64,000 bases of DNA from Pseudomonadota bacterium (GTDB lineage: Bacteria > Pseudomonadota > Gammaproteobacteria > Ga0077536): the NCBI GenBank assembly GCA_016719885.1, contig JADJYF010000010.1, positions 62,001 through 126,000 of the forward strand, written 5' to 3'. Numbering within the stretch: position 1 is the first letter of the stretch; each line of letters starts with the position of its first letter. Under the pieces are notes generated by a model, which ran no database searches, had not been told where the DNA came from, and worked only from the letters and a program-made list of their open reading frames with translations. Positions 51,020-59,593 of the stretch are shown here, piece after piece. The translations under genes and the position numbers were made by a program.

Positions 51020-52126
51020 AGGCGCACGCGCCGTACCGGGCCGACCAGGTGGGCAGCCTGCTGCGACCGCCAGCCTTGAAGGCGGCGCGTGCCGCACTGG
51101 CAGACGGCGCCCTGGATGTCGACGCAGTTGCGTGCCGTCGAAGACGAATGCATCCGCGCGGCCGTGGCCGCGCAACAAGCGCTGGGACTCGCGGTCGTCA
51201 CGGACGGCGAGTTTCGACGCGCCTGGTGGCATTTCGATTTTCTCGCCGGCCTTAAGGGCGTGCGCCTGGTGCGCGGCGACAAAGCCATTCAATTCCACGG
51301 CGTCACGACCAAGGCCGAAAGCATCGAGGTGCATGATCGCGTGGGCTTCGACGGGCACGCCATGGTCGAGGACTTCAAGTTCCTTGCCGGTATCGCCAAG
51401 GTCACGCCCAAGATGACCATCCCCGCGCCGTCGGTGCTGCACTTTCGCGGCGGGCGCGCCGCCATTTCACGGCGCGTGTATCCCGATCTCGAACGCTTTT
51501 TCGAGGACACCGCCGAGACCTATCGCAAGGTGGTCGCGGCCTTCTACGCCGCCGGCTGCCGCTACCTGCAGTTCGACGACACGGTGTGGGCCTACCTGTG
51601 CTCGGACAAGGAGCGCGCGGCGGCGCGCGAACGGGGCGACGATCCGGAACCCTTGCCGCGCATCTATGCCGAGATGATCAACCATGCGCTGGCCGACAAG
51701 CCTGGCGACCTGGTGGTCACCACCCACGTGTGCCGGGGCAATTTCCGCTCGAGCTGGATAGCCGAGGGCGGCTACGAACCCGTCGCCGGCACGTTGCTGG
51801 CCGGCACCGCCTACGACGGCTATTTTCTCGAATACGACAGTGAGCGCGCCGGCGGTTTTGAACCGCTGCGCTACCTGCCGCGCGGCCACAAGCGCGTGGT
51901 GCTGGGACTGGTGACTTCCAAGTTCGGAGACCTTGAAAGCGTCGAGCAATTGCAGACACGCATCGATGAAGCCGCACGCTTCGTGCCACGCGAGCAGTTG
52001 TGTCTGAGTCCGCAATGCGGCTTTGCTTCGACCGAGGAAGGCAACCTGCTCGGCGAGGAACAACAGTGGGCCAAGCTCGCGCGGGTGGTGGAAGTGGCGC
52101 GCGCCACCTGGCAGGACGCCCCGTAG
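51016..52126 (+). pseudogene. MetE-like (cobalamin-independent methionine synthase family) protein, frameshifted
   Basis: The ATG at 51016 overlaps the previous stop and reads YRADQVGSLLRPPALKAAR, the usual start of the single-domain MetE/UROD-like family, up to about 51126. One extra base near 51127 moves the rest to another frame, where ECIRAAVAAQQALGL, TDGEFRRAWWHFDFL, LQFDDTVWAYLC and THVCRGNFRS follow to the stop. His/Cys/Glu zinc ligands of the family are visible (THVCRGN, LSPQCGF). About 369 residues if repaired. Stand-alone members act as methyl or alkyl transferases, or as C-S lyase-like enzymes. The stop codon lies in a REP-like repeat. Confidence 0.78.
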
Positions 52127-52204
52127 GTGCGAATTCATTCGCACACTGGTGACGCGCCAGGGCGATCGCATCGAGATTTAATGTGCGAATGAATTCGCAC
52201 CCAC
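52123..52204. repeat. REP-like inverted pair
   Basis: 52123-52144 contains GTGCGAATTCATTCGCAC after GTAG, identical in core to 28817-28838; 52183-52204 contains GTGCGAATGAATTCGCAC in the opposite orientation, identical in core to 13128-13145. The TAG of the first unit ends the MetE-like gene. The pair splits the PhzS/MetE-like genes from amnD. Confidence 0.85.
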
Positions 52205-52227
52205 GGGACAGCAGCGGACATCTCCCC

Positions 52228-52647
52228 ATGAGCACCGACAGCATCGTTCTCGCCGACAAGGCCAAGCCGCGCGGCAAGTACCCCCACGCCCGACGCGTCG
52301 GCGATCTTATTTTCGTGTCGGGTACCAGTTCACGGCGCGCCGACAACAGCATCGCCGGCGCGAGTGTCGATGCCATGGGCACCACGGCGCTCGACATCCG
52401 CGTGCAGACCCGTGCCGTGCTCGACAACATCGACGCCGTACTCTCGAAGTTCGACGCCGGCCTCGCCGACGTGGTCGACATCACCAGCTTCCTGGTCAAC
52501 ATGAACGACTTCGGCGGCTACAACGAGGTCTACGGCGAATATTTCGATTTCGATGGCCCGGCGCGCACCACGGTCGCCGTGCATCAATTGCCGCATCCGC
52601 ACCTGTTGATTGAAATCAAGGCCGTGGCCTGGAAGCCGCAACGCTGA
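52228..52647 (+). CDS. amnD: 2-aminomuconate deaminase (RidA family)
   Basis: 139 residues from the ATG at 52228. RidA fold with PRGKYPHARRVGDLIFVSGTSSRR, DIRVQTRAVLDNID, VNMNDFGGYNEVYGEYF and ARTTVAVHQLPHPHLLIEIKAVA. These match AmnD-type 2-aminomuconate deaminases of aminophenol, nitrobenzene and hydroxyanthranilate degraders, not the general RidA imine deaminase. It converts 2-aminomuconate to 4-oxalocrotonate and ammonia. Twelve bases separate it from amnB. Confidence 0.9.
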   Translation: MSTDSIVLADKAKPRGKYPHARRVGDLIFVSGTSSRRADNSIAGASVDAMGTTALDIRVQTRAVLDNIDAVLSKFDAGLADVVDITSFLVNMNDFGGYNEVYGEYFDFDGPARTTVAVHQLPHPHLLIEIKAVAWKPQR

Positions 52648-52659
52648 GGAGCACTGTCC

Positions 52660-53565
52660 ATGCGCAAGGGTGAAATCATCGCGGGCTATCTCGCGCCCCA
52701 TCCGCCCCACCTCGTCTACGGCGAAAATCCGCCGCAGAACGAGCCGCGCTCGCAGGGCGGCTGGGAAGCCCTGCGCTGGGCCTACGAGCGCGCGCGCCTC
52801 ACGCTGGAGGAACTCAAGCCCGACGTGCTGCTGGTGCATTCACCGCACTGGATCACTCAGCAAGGCCATCACTTCCTGGGGGTGTCGCATCTCGCCGGCA
52901 AGTCGGTCGACCCGATCTTTCCCAATCTCTTCCGTTACCGCTTCGAGCTCGATGTAGATGTCGAACTGGCGGAGGCCTGCGCGGCGGAAGGTGCGCGACT
53001 GGGCCTGACGACCAAGATGATGCGCAATCCTGGCTTTCGCGTCGACTACGGCACCATCACCACCTTGCACATGATGCGCCCGCAGTGGGACATCCCGGTG
53101 GTCGGCATTTCGGCCAACAACTCGCCCTACTATCTCTCGACCGAGGAAGGCTTGGAGGAGATGGAGATTCTCGGGCGTGCCACGCGCGCCGCCATCGAAG
53201 CGACGGGCCGCCGCGCGGTGCTGCTGGCGTCCAACACGCTGTGCCATTACCACTTCCACGAAGAGCCCGAGCCGCCGGAAGACATGTCCAAGGAGCATCC
53301 GGAGAACATGGCGGGCTACCTGTGGGACATGCGCATCATCGAGCTCCTGCGCCGTGGCCGCGTCAAGGAAACCTTCGAACTGCTGCCGAAGTTCATCGAT
53401 GAAGCGTTCGCCGAAGTGAAGTCCGGCGCCTTCACCTGGATGTTCGCGGCCATGGGCTACCCGGAGCTGGCCGGCGAACTGCACGGCTACGGCACGGTGA
53501 TTGGTACCGGCAACGCCGTGATGGAATGGAACCTCGTCAAGGCCGGCCTCGCGCGCGCCGCCTGA
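52660..53565 (+). CDS. amnB: 2-aminophenol 1,6-dioxygenase beta (catalytic) subunit
   Basis: 301 residues, LigB-type class III extradiol dioxygenase. YLAPHPPHLVYGENPPQNEPRSQGGWE at the start gives the first iron His, LLVHSPHW at about residue 62 the second, and the acidic ligand lies near the C-terminus. LCHYHFHEEPEPPEDMSKEHP and GTVIGTGNAVMEWN match AmnB of Pseudomonas AP-3 as I recall it. It opens the ring of 2-aminophenol to 2-aminomuconic 6-semialdehyde. The catalytic subunit precedes the alpha subunit. Confidence 0.92.
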   Translation: MRKGEIIAGYLAPHPPHLVYGENPPQNEPRSQGGWEALRWAYERARLTLEELKPDVLLVHSPHWITQQGHHFLGVSHLAGKSVDPIFPNLFRYRFELDVDVELAEACAAEGARLGLTTKMMRNPGFRVDYGTITTLHMMRPQWDIPVVGISANNSPYYLSTEEGLEEMEILGRATRAAIEATGRRAVLLASNTLCHYHFHEEPEPPEDMSKEHPENMAGYLWDMRIIELLRRGRVKETFELLPKFIDEAFAEVKSGAFTWMFAAMGYPELAGELHGYGTVIGTGNAVMEWNLVKAGLARAA

Positions 53566-53591
53566 CCACAAGCTTTTCAAGGACCGTCCTC

Positions 53592-54407
53592 ATGACCATT
53601 GTCGCCGCCCTGTTGGTGCCCGGCTCGCCCTTGCCGCAGGTGGCGCCGGACAATCCACCCTGGGGTGCGCTCGCCGATGCATACAGAGCCGCCGGCGCCG
53701 CGCTCGCCGCCGCCGCGCCCGACACGCTCGTGATCTATTCCACCCAGTGGCTGGCGGTGCTCGACGAACTGTGGCTGACGCGCGCGCGGATGCAGGGCGC
53801 ACACGTCGACGACAACTGGCACGAATACGGCGCGCTGCCCTATGACATTCGCATCGACACGGCGCTGACCGCGGCTATAGTCGACGCCACGCCCGCTATC
53901 GGCGTGCGCTCCAAGGGCGTCGATTACGATGGCTTCCCGCTCGACACCGGCACCATCGTCGCCAGCCACTTCTTGAATCCGGCCGGGCGCGCGGCGCTGG
54001 CGGTGGCCGCCAACAATCTCTACCACGACTGGCACACCACCGGGAATCTCGGCCGCGTCGCCGCCGAGCAGGCGCAGAGCCTTGGCCGCCGCGTGGCGCT
54101 GATCGGGGTTGGCGGATTGTCGGGCTCGTTTTTCCGTCATGCCATCGACATCGCGACGGACCATATCGCGGTCGCCGAGGAGGACGCCTGGAATCGGCGC
54201 ATGTTGTCGATGCTGGAACGCGGCGAGGTGGCCGCGTTCCGCGCCGCCTGTCCCGACTACGCGCGCGCCGCGCGCGTCGACATGGGTTTCAAGCACTGCG
54301 CGTTCGTGATGGGCGCGCTGGACTGGCGCGTGAGCGGCGCCGTCGTGCATGGCTACGGCCCCTTGTACGGCGCGGGCGGTGCGGTGGTGGAATTCAAACT
54401 GGGCTGA
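53592..54407 (+). CDS. amnA: 2-aminophenol 1,6-dioxygenase alpha subunit
   Basis: 271 residues, the same length as AmnA. LigB fold without iron ligands: LLVPGSPLPQVAPDNPPWG replaces the HPPH, and IYSTQWLAVLDELWL replaces HSPHW, so the subunit is structural. NNLYHDWHTTGNLG and VHGYGPLYGAGGAVVEFKLG fit the family. It is 26 bases after amnB and the last gene of the group. A dehydrogenase for the semialdehyde (AmnC) is not encoded in the window. Confidence 0.92.
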   Translation: MTIVAALLVPGSPLPQVAPDNPPWGALADAYRAAGAALAAAAPDTLVIYSTQWLAVLDELWLTRARMQGAHVDDNWHEYGALPYDIRIDTALTAAIVDATPAIGVRSKGVDYDGFPLDTGTIVASHFLNPAGRAALAVAANNLYHDWHTTGNLGRVAAEQAQSLGRRVALIGVGGLSGSFFRHAIDIATDHIAVAEEDAWNRRMLSMLERGEVAAFRAACPDYARAARVDMGFKHCAFVMGALDWRVSGAVVHGYGPLYGAGGAVVEFKLG

Positions 54408-54463
54408 GACACCCGAGTGTCGGATGCGCCGACACCTTCATCGAGAGTTTGCCGCGCAAAACG

Positions 54464-55264
54464 TCATGGCTTGCGCGCGCTGCGAAAATCCGGCGCACGC
54501 TTGCCGAGAAAAGCATCAATCGCCTCGCGGTGCTCGGCCGAGCGATAGCAACGCTCGAGCGCCGCGAATTCGCGCCGCAGCACCACATCGAGATCGTTCT
54601 CCGCCGCGTTGAGCGTCAGGAGGCGCTTGGCTTCCAAGACTGCGGCCTGCGGGTTTTCGCCCATGGCGCGGGCCATGGCCTGGGCGTTCTCGAGCAGGGA
54701 TTCGGGCGAGGTCACGGCGTCAATCAAGCGCAGCGAATGCGCTTCCGCCGCGGTGATGGTGCGGCCCGTCAGGATTAGGTTAGACGCTGCGCCAAAGCCG
54801 CAGCGCTGTGCCAGGTAATGGGAGCTCGCGAGTTCCGGCACCAGGCCCAACTTGACGAAACGCAGCGACAGCGTGGCATTGTCGGCGCACAGGATCTGAT
54901 CCATCGGCAGCACCTGCGACAGGCCGACACCGATGGCCGCGCCGTTGATGGCCGCCACCATCGGCTTCGAACGCCGCAGCAATGCCACCCAGTCATCGGT
55001 GCGCGCCTCGGTCTTGAACGGCGGCGCTTGCGTCGACTGCGCGTCGAACACCAGCGAGATATCGGCGCCCGCGCAGAAGGCACGGCCGGCGCCGGTCACC
55101 ACCAGCGCATCAACCTCGGGATTGTCGTTGGCGGCAGTGATGGCGGCGCGCAACTCCGCGCCCATCTGGTAGGTCCAGGCGTTGAGCTTGTCGACACGAT
55201 TGAGCGTGATGGTCAGCACGCCTTCGTCGAGCGTGGTGAGGAGCGTGGTGTATGGCTGTGTCAT
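54464..55264 (-). CDS. Enoyl-CoA hydratase/isomerase family protein
   Basis: 266-residue crotonase. LNRVDKLNAW, AFCAGADISLVF, AINGAAIGVGLSQVLPMD and LRFVKLGLVPELASSHYL give the oxyanion hole and one glutamate (PELAS); the usual first catalytic Glu position is occupied by Ser in GVGLSQV, so an isomerase or atypical hydratase is possible. Convergent with amnA and divergent from the ABC exporter. No pathway partner is directly attached. Confidence 0.9.
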   Translation of the reverse strand: MTQPYTTLLTTLDEGVLTITLNRVDKLNAWTYQMGAELRAAITAANDNPEVDALVVTGAGRAFCAGADISLVFDAQSTQAPPFKTEARTDDWVALLRRSKPMVAAINGAAIGVGLSQVLPMDQILCADNATLSLRFVKLGLVPELASSHYLAQRCGFGAASNLILTGRTITAAEAHSLRLIDAVTSPESLLENAQAMARAMGENPQAAVLEAKRLLTLNAAENDLDVVLRREFAALERCYRSAEHREAIDAFLGKRAPDFRSARKP

Positions 55265-55358
55265 GGCGTCTTGGCGTCACGGTGCAAGGGTTTGCGCGTG
55301 ACTATAGGTGATGGCGCGTTGGTAGGCGAATCGACAGTGACCCTCTATCATGCGGCGC

Positions 55359-56297
55359 ATGGCCACCGTCCTCGATATCCGCAACGTCACCAAGACCTAT
55401 GCGTCCGGCGTCAGCGCCCTGAAGCCGGTCAGTCTCACCATCGAAGAGGGCGAGATCTTCGCGCTGCTCGGCCCGAACGGTGCAGGCAAGACCACGCTCA
55501 TCAGCATCATCTGCGGCATCGTCACGCCGAGCGCCGGCACGGTGCTGGCCGGCGGCTACGATGTCGAGCGCGACTACCGCGGCGCGCGCGGCCTGATTGG
55601 TCTCGTGCCACAGGAGCTCGCCACCGACAGCTACGAAACGGTGTGGGACACCGTCAGCTTCAGCCGCGGGCTGTTCGGGCGCGCACCCGACGCGGCCTAC
55701 ATCGAAAAGATGCTGCGCGCACTCACGCTGTGGGACAAGCGCAATGCCCGCATCCGCACCTTGTCGGGCGGCATGAAGCGCCGCGTGATGATAGCCAAGG
55801 CCTTGTCCCATGAACCGCGCATCCTGTTTCTCGATGAACCGACGGCCGGCGTCGACGTGGAGCTGCGGCGCGACATGTGGGCCCTGGTACGCGAGCTGCG
55901 CGCCCAGGGCGTGACCATCATCCTCACCACACATTACATCGAGGAAGCCGAGGAAATGGCGGATCGCGTCGGCGTCATCAATCATGGCGAACTGATGCTG
56001 GTCGAAGACAAGCACACGCTCATGAAGAAGCTCGGCCAGAAGCGCTTGAAGCTCAACCTGCAGCAGCCGCTCAGCGCCGTGCCGGCGGCGCTCGCGCCGT
56101 GGCGGCTCGCGCTGGAAGCCGAAGGTCATGAGCTTCATTACCTGTTCGACACGCGCGCCGAACACAGTGACGTGCCGGCCCTGTTGCGCGCGCTGGACGA
56201 ACTCGGTATCGGCTTCAAGGATCTCAATACCGAGGAAAGCTCGCTGGAAGATATTTTCGTCGGCCTGGTGCGCGGCGAGCGGGAGCAGGTGGCATGA
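55359..56297 (+). CDS. yadG: ABC transporter ATP-binding protein (YadG-like)
   Basis: About 312 residues; an ATG at 55350 is the alternative start. Walker A is GPNGAGKTTL, the Q-loop LVPQELA, the signature LSGGMKRRVMIAKAL, Walker B ILFLDEPTAGVDVELRR, then TTHYIEEAEEMADR. The sequence runs parallel to E. coli YadG over its length. Cytoplasmic ATPase of an ABC-2 exporter; the permease gene overlaps by four bases. Confidence 0.93.
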   Translation: MATVLDIRNVTKTYASGVSALKPVSLTIEEGEIFALLGPNGAGKTTLISIICGIVTPSAGTVLAGGYDVERDYRGARGLIGLVPQELATDSYETVWDTVSFSRGLFGRAPDAAYIEKMLRALTLWDKRNARIRTLSGGMKRRVMIAKALSHEPRILFLDEPTAGVDVELRRDMWALVRELRAQGVTIILTTHYIEEAEEMADRVGVINHGELMLVEDKHTLMKKLGQKRLKLNLQQPLSAVPAALAPWRLALEAEGHELHYLFDTRAEHSDVPALLRALDELGIGFKDLNTEESSLEDIFVGLVRGEREQVA

Positions 56298-57070
56298 GCG
56301 TGCCGCGCTTCAACCACCACGGCGTGTGGGCCATCTACAAGTTCGAGATAGCGCGCACCCTGCGCACGCTGCTGCAAAGCATCGCCACGCCGGTCATCAC
56401 CACCTCGCTGTATTTCGTGGTGTTCGGCTCCGCCATCGGCTCACGCATGAGTAATGTCGACGGGGTACCCTATGGCGCTTTCATCGTGCCGGGCCTCATG
56501 ATGCTGGCGGTGCTGACCGAGAGCATTTCCAATTCATCGTTCGCCATCTACTTGCCGAAATTCACCGGCACCATCTACGAATTGCTGTCGGCGCCGGTAT
56601 CACCATTCGAGGTGGTGCTGGCCTATGTCGGCGCGGCGACCACCAAATCGGTGGTGTTGGGCCTCTTGATCCTGGCCACGGCCTCGATGTTCGTGCCGCT
56701 GCAAATCCTGCATCCGTGGTGGATGCTGGGTTTCCTGGTGATGACCGCGCTGTCCTTCTGCCTGTTCGGTTTCGTGATCGGCATCTGGGCCAACGGCTGG
56801 GAACAGCTGCAGTTCATTCCCATGCTGGTGATCACGCCGCTGACCTTCCTCGGCGGCACTTTCTATTCCATCGCCATGCTGCCGCCGCTGTGGCAGAAGC
56901 TCGCACTGTTCAATCCGGTGGTCTACCTCATCAGCGGCTTTCGCTGGAGCTTCAACGGCCGCGCCGATGTCGCTATCGAAATCAGCCTGGCCTTCATTGC
57001 CGGCTTCTTCCTGCTGTGCCTGGCCATGGTGTGGTGGATCTTCCGCACCGGCTACCGGCTCAAGGCGTGA
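56294..57070 (+). CDS. yadH: ABC-2 type permease (YadH-like)
   Basis: 258 residues with six hydrophobic spans. SIATPVITTSLYFVVFGSAIGSRM, FIVPGLMMLAVL, YELLSAPVSPFEV and LTPLTFLGGTFYSIAMLPP-like ITPLTFLGGTFYS are shared with YadH. It forms the membrane channel with the preceding ATPase. The substrate is unknown; lipid, polysaccharide or drug export are all possible. Its last bases overlap the convergent TetR gene. Confidence 0.93.
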   Translation: MSVPRFNHHGVWAIYKFEIARTLRTLLQSIATPVITTSLYFVVFGSAIGSRMSNVDGVPYGAFIVPGLMMLAVLTESISNSSFAIYLPKFTGTIYELLSAPVSPFEVVLAYVGAATTKSVVLGLLILATASMFVPLQILHPWWMLGFLVMTALSFCLFGFVIGIWANGWEQLQFIPMLVITPLTFLGGTFYSIAMLPPLWQKLALFNPVVYLISGFRWSFNGRADVAIEISLAFIAGFFLLCLAMVWWIFRTGYRLKA

Positions 57071-57695
57071 GACGGCGCGGCGCCGCTTCGAGGTAGCCGT
57101 GTACCAGCGAATGCACGGTGTGTTCTATCTCCCGGCGCGGGCTGCCTGACAATTTCATCTGCACGATCATGTGCGCGAGGCCGACGATGACCCGCGCGGC
57201 ATCGCGCGTGCGCAGTTCCGCATCGACGCTGCCTTCCTGTTTGCCGCGCCTCACGAGCCGCGCCATGCTCGCCACCGACTCGCGATAAAAGCGCTTGAAG
57301 GCATCCCAAGCCTCGTCACGAACCGACACGCTCCATTCCAGCCATACGCGCACATGGTCGGGATGGGAGTCCATCGCGTCGCAGAACGTCATGAGGATGC
57401 GTTCGATGGCGACCGGCGCCGTGTCCTTGCCGTGGGCATGGGACGCGACCACGTCCTTCAAGAGGAAGCGCGCGACTTCATTCAAGACCGCCGTCAGGAG
57501 CGCGGTCTTGGTCGGGAAATAATGGAAGGTGGTGGAGACCGCCAGCGCCGCCTCCTTGGCGACGTCGCTGTGACGCGTGTCGCCCAAACCACGACGGGCA
57601 TAGACGCGCAGCGCGGCGGCGAGGATGAGTTCACGGCGCACATCGGGATGCATGCGCGCCGCGCGGGCACGGGGCTGAGGCCTGGACGAAGTCAT
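57060..57695 (-). CDS. TetR family regulator
   Basis: About 211 residues; start at 57695 or 57716. Helix-turn-helix: YARRGLGDTRHSDVAKEAALAVSTTFHYF (shown: DVAKEAALAVSTTFHYFPTK), followed by a BetI-like C-terminal domain (MTFCDAMDSHPDHVRVWLEWS). It lies 50 bases downstream of the Baeyer-Villiger monooxygenase on the same strand and overlaps the exporter tail-to-tail, so it may regulate either. Confidence 0.9.
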   Translation of the reverse strand: MTSSRPQPRARAARMHPDVRRELILAAALRVYARRGLGDTRHSDVAKEAALAVSTTFHYFPTKTALLTAVLNEVARFLLKDVVASHAHGKDTAPVAIERILMTFCDAMDSHPDHVRVWLEWSVSVRDEAWDAFKRFYRESVASMARLVRRGKQEGSVDAELRTRDAARVIVGLAHMIVQMKLSGSPRREIEHTVHSLVHGYLEAAPRRLTP

Positions 57696-57747
57696 GCCTG
57701 GAATTGTACAGGGCATGGCTCGCCGGCAGGCGCTTCCCGATACTGGT

Positions 57748-59376
57748 TCAACTCAGGCGGAAGCCCTCGTAGCCCTTGGCCGCCACTTCGTTGATCTTGT
57801 CGCGGAAGGCCGGCATGCCACCGGCATAGAACAGGAACTGGCGCTTCTTGCCCGGCACGTTGGAGCCCATGAACCACGAGTCGGTCTTGGTGAAGAGCAT
57901 GCCCTCGGTCAAGGACGCGGCGTGCTCCACCCACGCCTCCTGTGCGGCCGGTTCTGCCTCGATGCGTTGGTAGCCATTGTCGTCGAGATACTTCACGCAG
58001 TCCCGCACCCAATTGCCCACCACTTCGGCGCAACGGGTGAAATTGCAGAACACCGCGCCATTGACGATGAAGAAATTAGGAAAGCCGACCGACATGAAGG
58101 TGAGGTAGGTCGAGGGACCATCCGCGCTCCACACTTCCTTGATGGAGCGCCCATCCTCGCCACGAATGTCGATGCGCGTCAGCTCGCCGGTGATGGCATC
58201 GAAGCCCGTGGCGTAGATGATGACGTCAAGTTCGTATTCCGCGCCGCCGGTCTTGATGCCGCGCGGCGTGATGGCCTGGATGGGGTCGGATTTCACGTCG
58301 ACCAGCAGCACGTTGTCGCGATTGAAGGTCTCGTAGTAATTGGTCTCGAGCGGGATGCGCTTGGCGCCGAAAGGATGGTCGCGCGGCGTCAGCAGCTCGG
58401 CAACCTTGGGATCTTTCACACGCTCGCGGATCTTGCCGCGCACGAACTCGGCATAGGATTCGTTGGCCGCGTCATCGGTCATGATGTCGTGGAACAGGCC
58501 GAACCACTTGTGGAAGCCGGGCATGGCCCACACTTCCTCGTAGAAGCGGTAACGCTCTTCCTCCGACACTTCGAAGGTCTTGCGCGGGTCGGACTCCTGC
58601 ATGAAGCTCGCGAACGTGCGGCGGCAACGCTCGAAGATTTCGTCGTAGCGCGCCTTGATGCCGGCCTGCTCCTCGTCGCTGATCTTCGAGTTGCGCAACG
58701 GGCAGGCGTAGTTGGCGGAGCGCTGGAACACCGTCAGGTGCGCCACCTCCGGCGCAATCTCGGGAATGAGTTGAATGGCGGTCGAGCCGGTGCCGATCAC
58801 ACCGACCCGCTTGCCGCGCAGGTCGACTTTCTCTTTCGGCCAGCGCGCCGTGTGAAACGACTCGCCCTGAAAGCTGTCGATGCCGGGAATATTGGGCAGG
58901 TGATGCGCGGACAGGATGCCGACCGCCGACACCAGGTAACGTGTACGCGCGCGGTGGCCATCCTCGGTCTCGACCAGCCAGTGATTGGTTTTGCCGTCGA
59001 AGTGCGCCGACTTGATGCGCGCGTTGAAACGGATATGCGGGCGCAGGGCGAATTTATCAGCGACGAAGTTCAGGTACTTCTCGTTCTCCGGCTGGCCGGA
59101 GTAATGCTCCGCCCAGTTCCATTCCTGCAGCAGTTCGGGCGAGAAGCTGTAGGCGTAGCTGTAGGATTCGGAGTCGAAACGCGCGCCGGGATAGCGATTC
59201 CAGTACCAGGTGCCGCCAACGCCGTCACCAGCCTCGAAGATCCTCACCTCGAGGCCGAGCTGCTTGAGGCAATAGAGTTGGTAGAGCCCCGACACGCCCG
59301 CGCCGATCACCAGCGCGTCGAGTTCCTCGGCCGGCTCGCGCACCGCCGCCTCGTCGATTCTTGCCACTTGCGACAT
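57748..59376 (-). CDS. Flavin-containing Baeyer-Villiger monooxygenase
   Basis: 542 residues. Two nucleotide-binding motifs, VIGAGVSGLYQLYCL for FAD and VGVIGTGSTAIQLIP for NADPH, surround the BVMO fingerprint FQGESFHTARWPK at about residue 168. GGTWYWNRYPGARFDSESY is shared with cyclohexanone and cyclopentanone monooxygenases. It inserts oxygen next to a ketone to give an ester or lactone. Divergent from the membrane-protein genes at 59594. A ring-ketone substrate would fit the alicyclic chemistry elsewhere in the window. Confidence 0.94.
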   Translation of the reverse strand: MSQVARIDEAAVREPAEELDALVIGAGVSGLYQLYCLKQLGLEVRIFEAGDGVGGTWYWNRYPGARFDSESYSYAYSFSPELLQEWNWAEHYSGQPENEKYLNFVADKFALRPHIRFNARIKSAHFDGKTNHWLVETEDGHRARTRYLVSAVGILSAHHLPNIPGIDSFQGESFHTARWPKEKVDLRGKRVGVIGTGSTAIQLIPEIAPEVAHLTVFQRSANYACPLRNSKISDEEQAGIKARYDEIFERCRRTFASFMQESDPRKTFEVSEEERYRFYEEVWAMPGFHKWFGLFHDIMTDDAANESYAEFVRGKIRERVKDPKVAELLTPRDHPFGAKRIPLETNYYETFNRDNVLLVDVKSDPIQAITPRGIKTGGAEYELDVIIYATGFDAITGELTRIDIRGEDGRSIKEVWSADGPSTYLTFMSVGFPNFFIVNGAVFCNFTRCAEVVGNWVRDCVKYLDDNGYQRIEAEPAAQEAWVEHAASLTEGMLFTKTDSWFMGSNVPGKKRQFLFYAGGMPAFRDKINEVAAKGYEGFRLS

Positions 59377-59526
59377 AAACCTCCCCCTTGTTGAGTCTCA
59401 GCGTTTGGCCGGGCGCGGCCAGGTCGTAAATGATGATGTCCGCGGGCGTAGCAAGCCGCAAGCACCCCCGATCGAGGAAGCCCGTTGCGTAGGCCCGCCA
59501 CACCGGGCGCTGCCGAGTTTGCCTTC

Positions 59527-59548
59527 ATATTGACTGCATTTTCAATAT
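59527..59548. promoter_or_regulatory. AT-rich inverted repeat in divergent promoter region
   Basis: ATATTGA (59527-59533) and TCAATAT (59542-59548) are exact inverted repeats with an eight-base spacer. They sit in the 217-base space between the monooxygenase and the membrane-protein operon and are strikingly AT-rich for this genome. A TetR- or AraC-type operator is possible; both regulator types are encoded nearby. Confidence 0.4.
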
Positions 59549-59593
59549 CGAGTGGAATCCGACCACGTCCAAACACTCTGGGGAGAAGCTGTC

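Noticed and set aside
13128..52204. Palindromic repeats as a CRISPR array
   Set aside because: Only two units per site, inverted rather than direct, no regular spacers and no cas genes.
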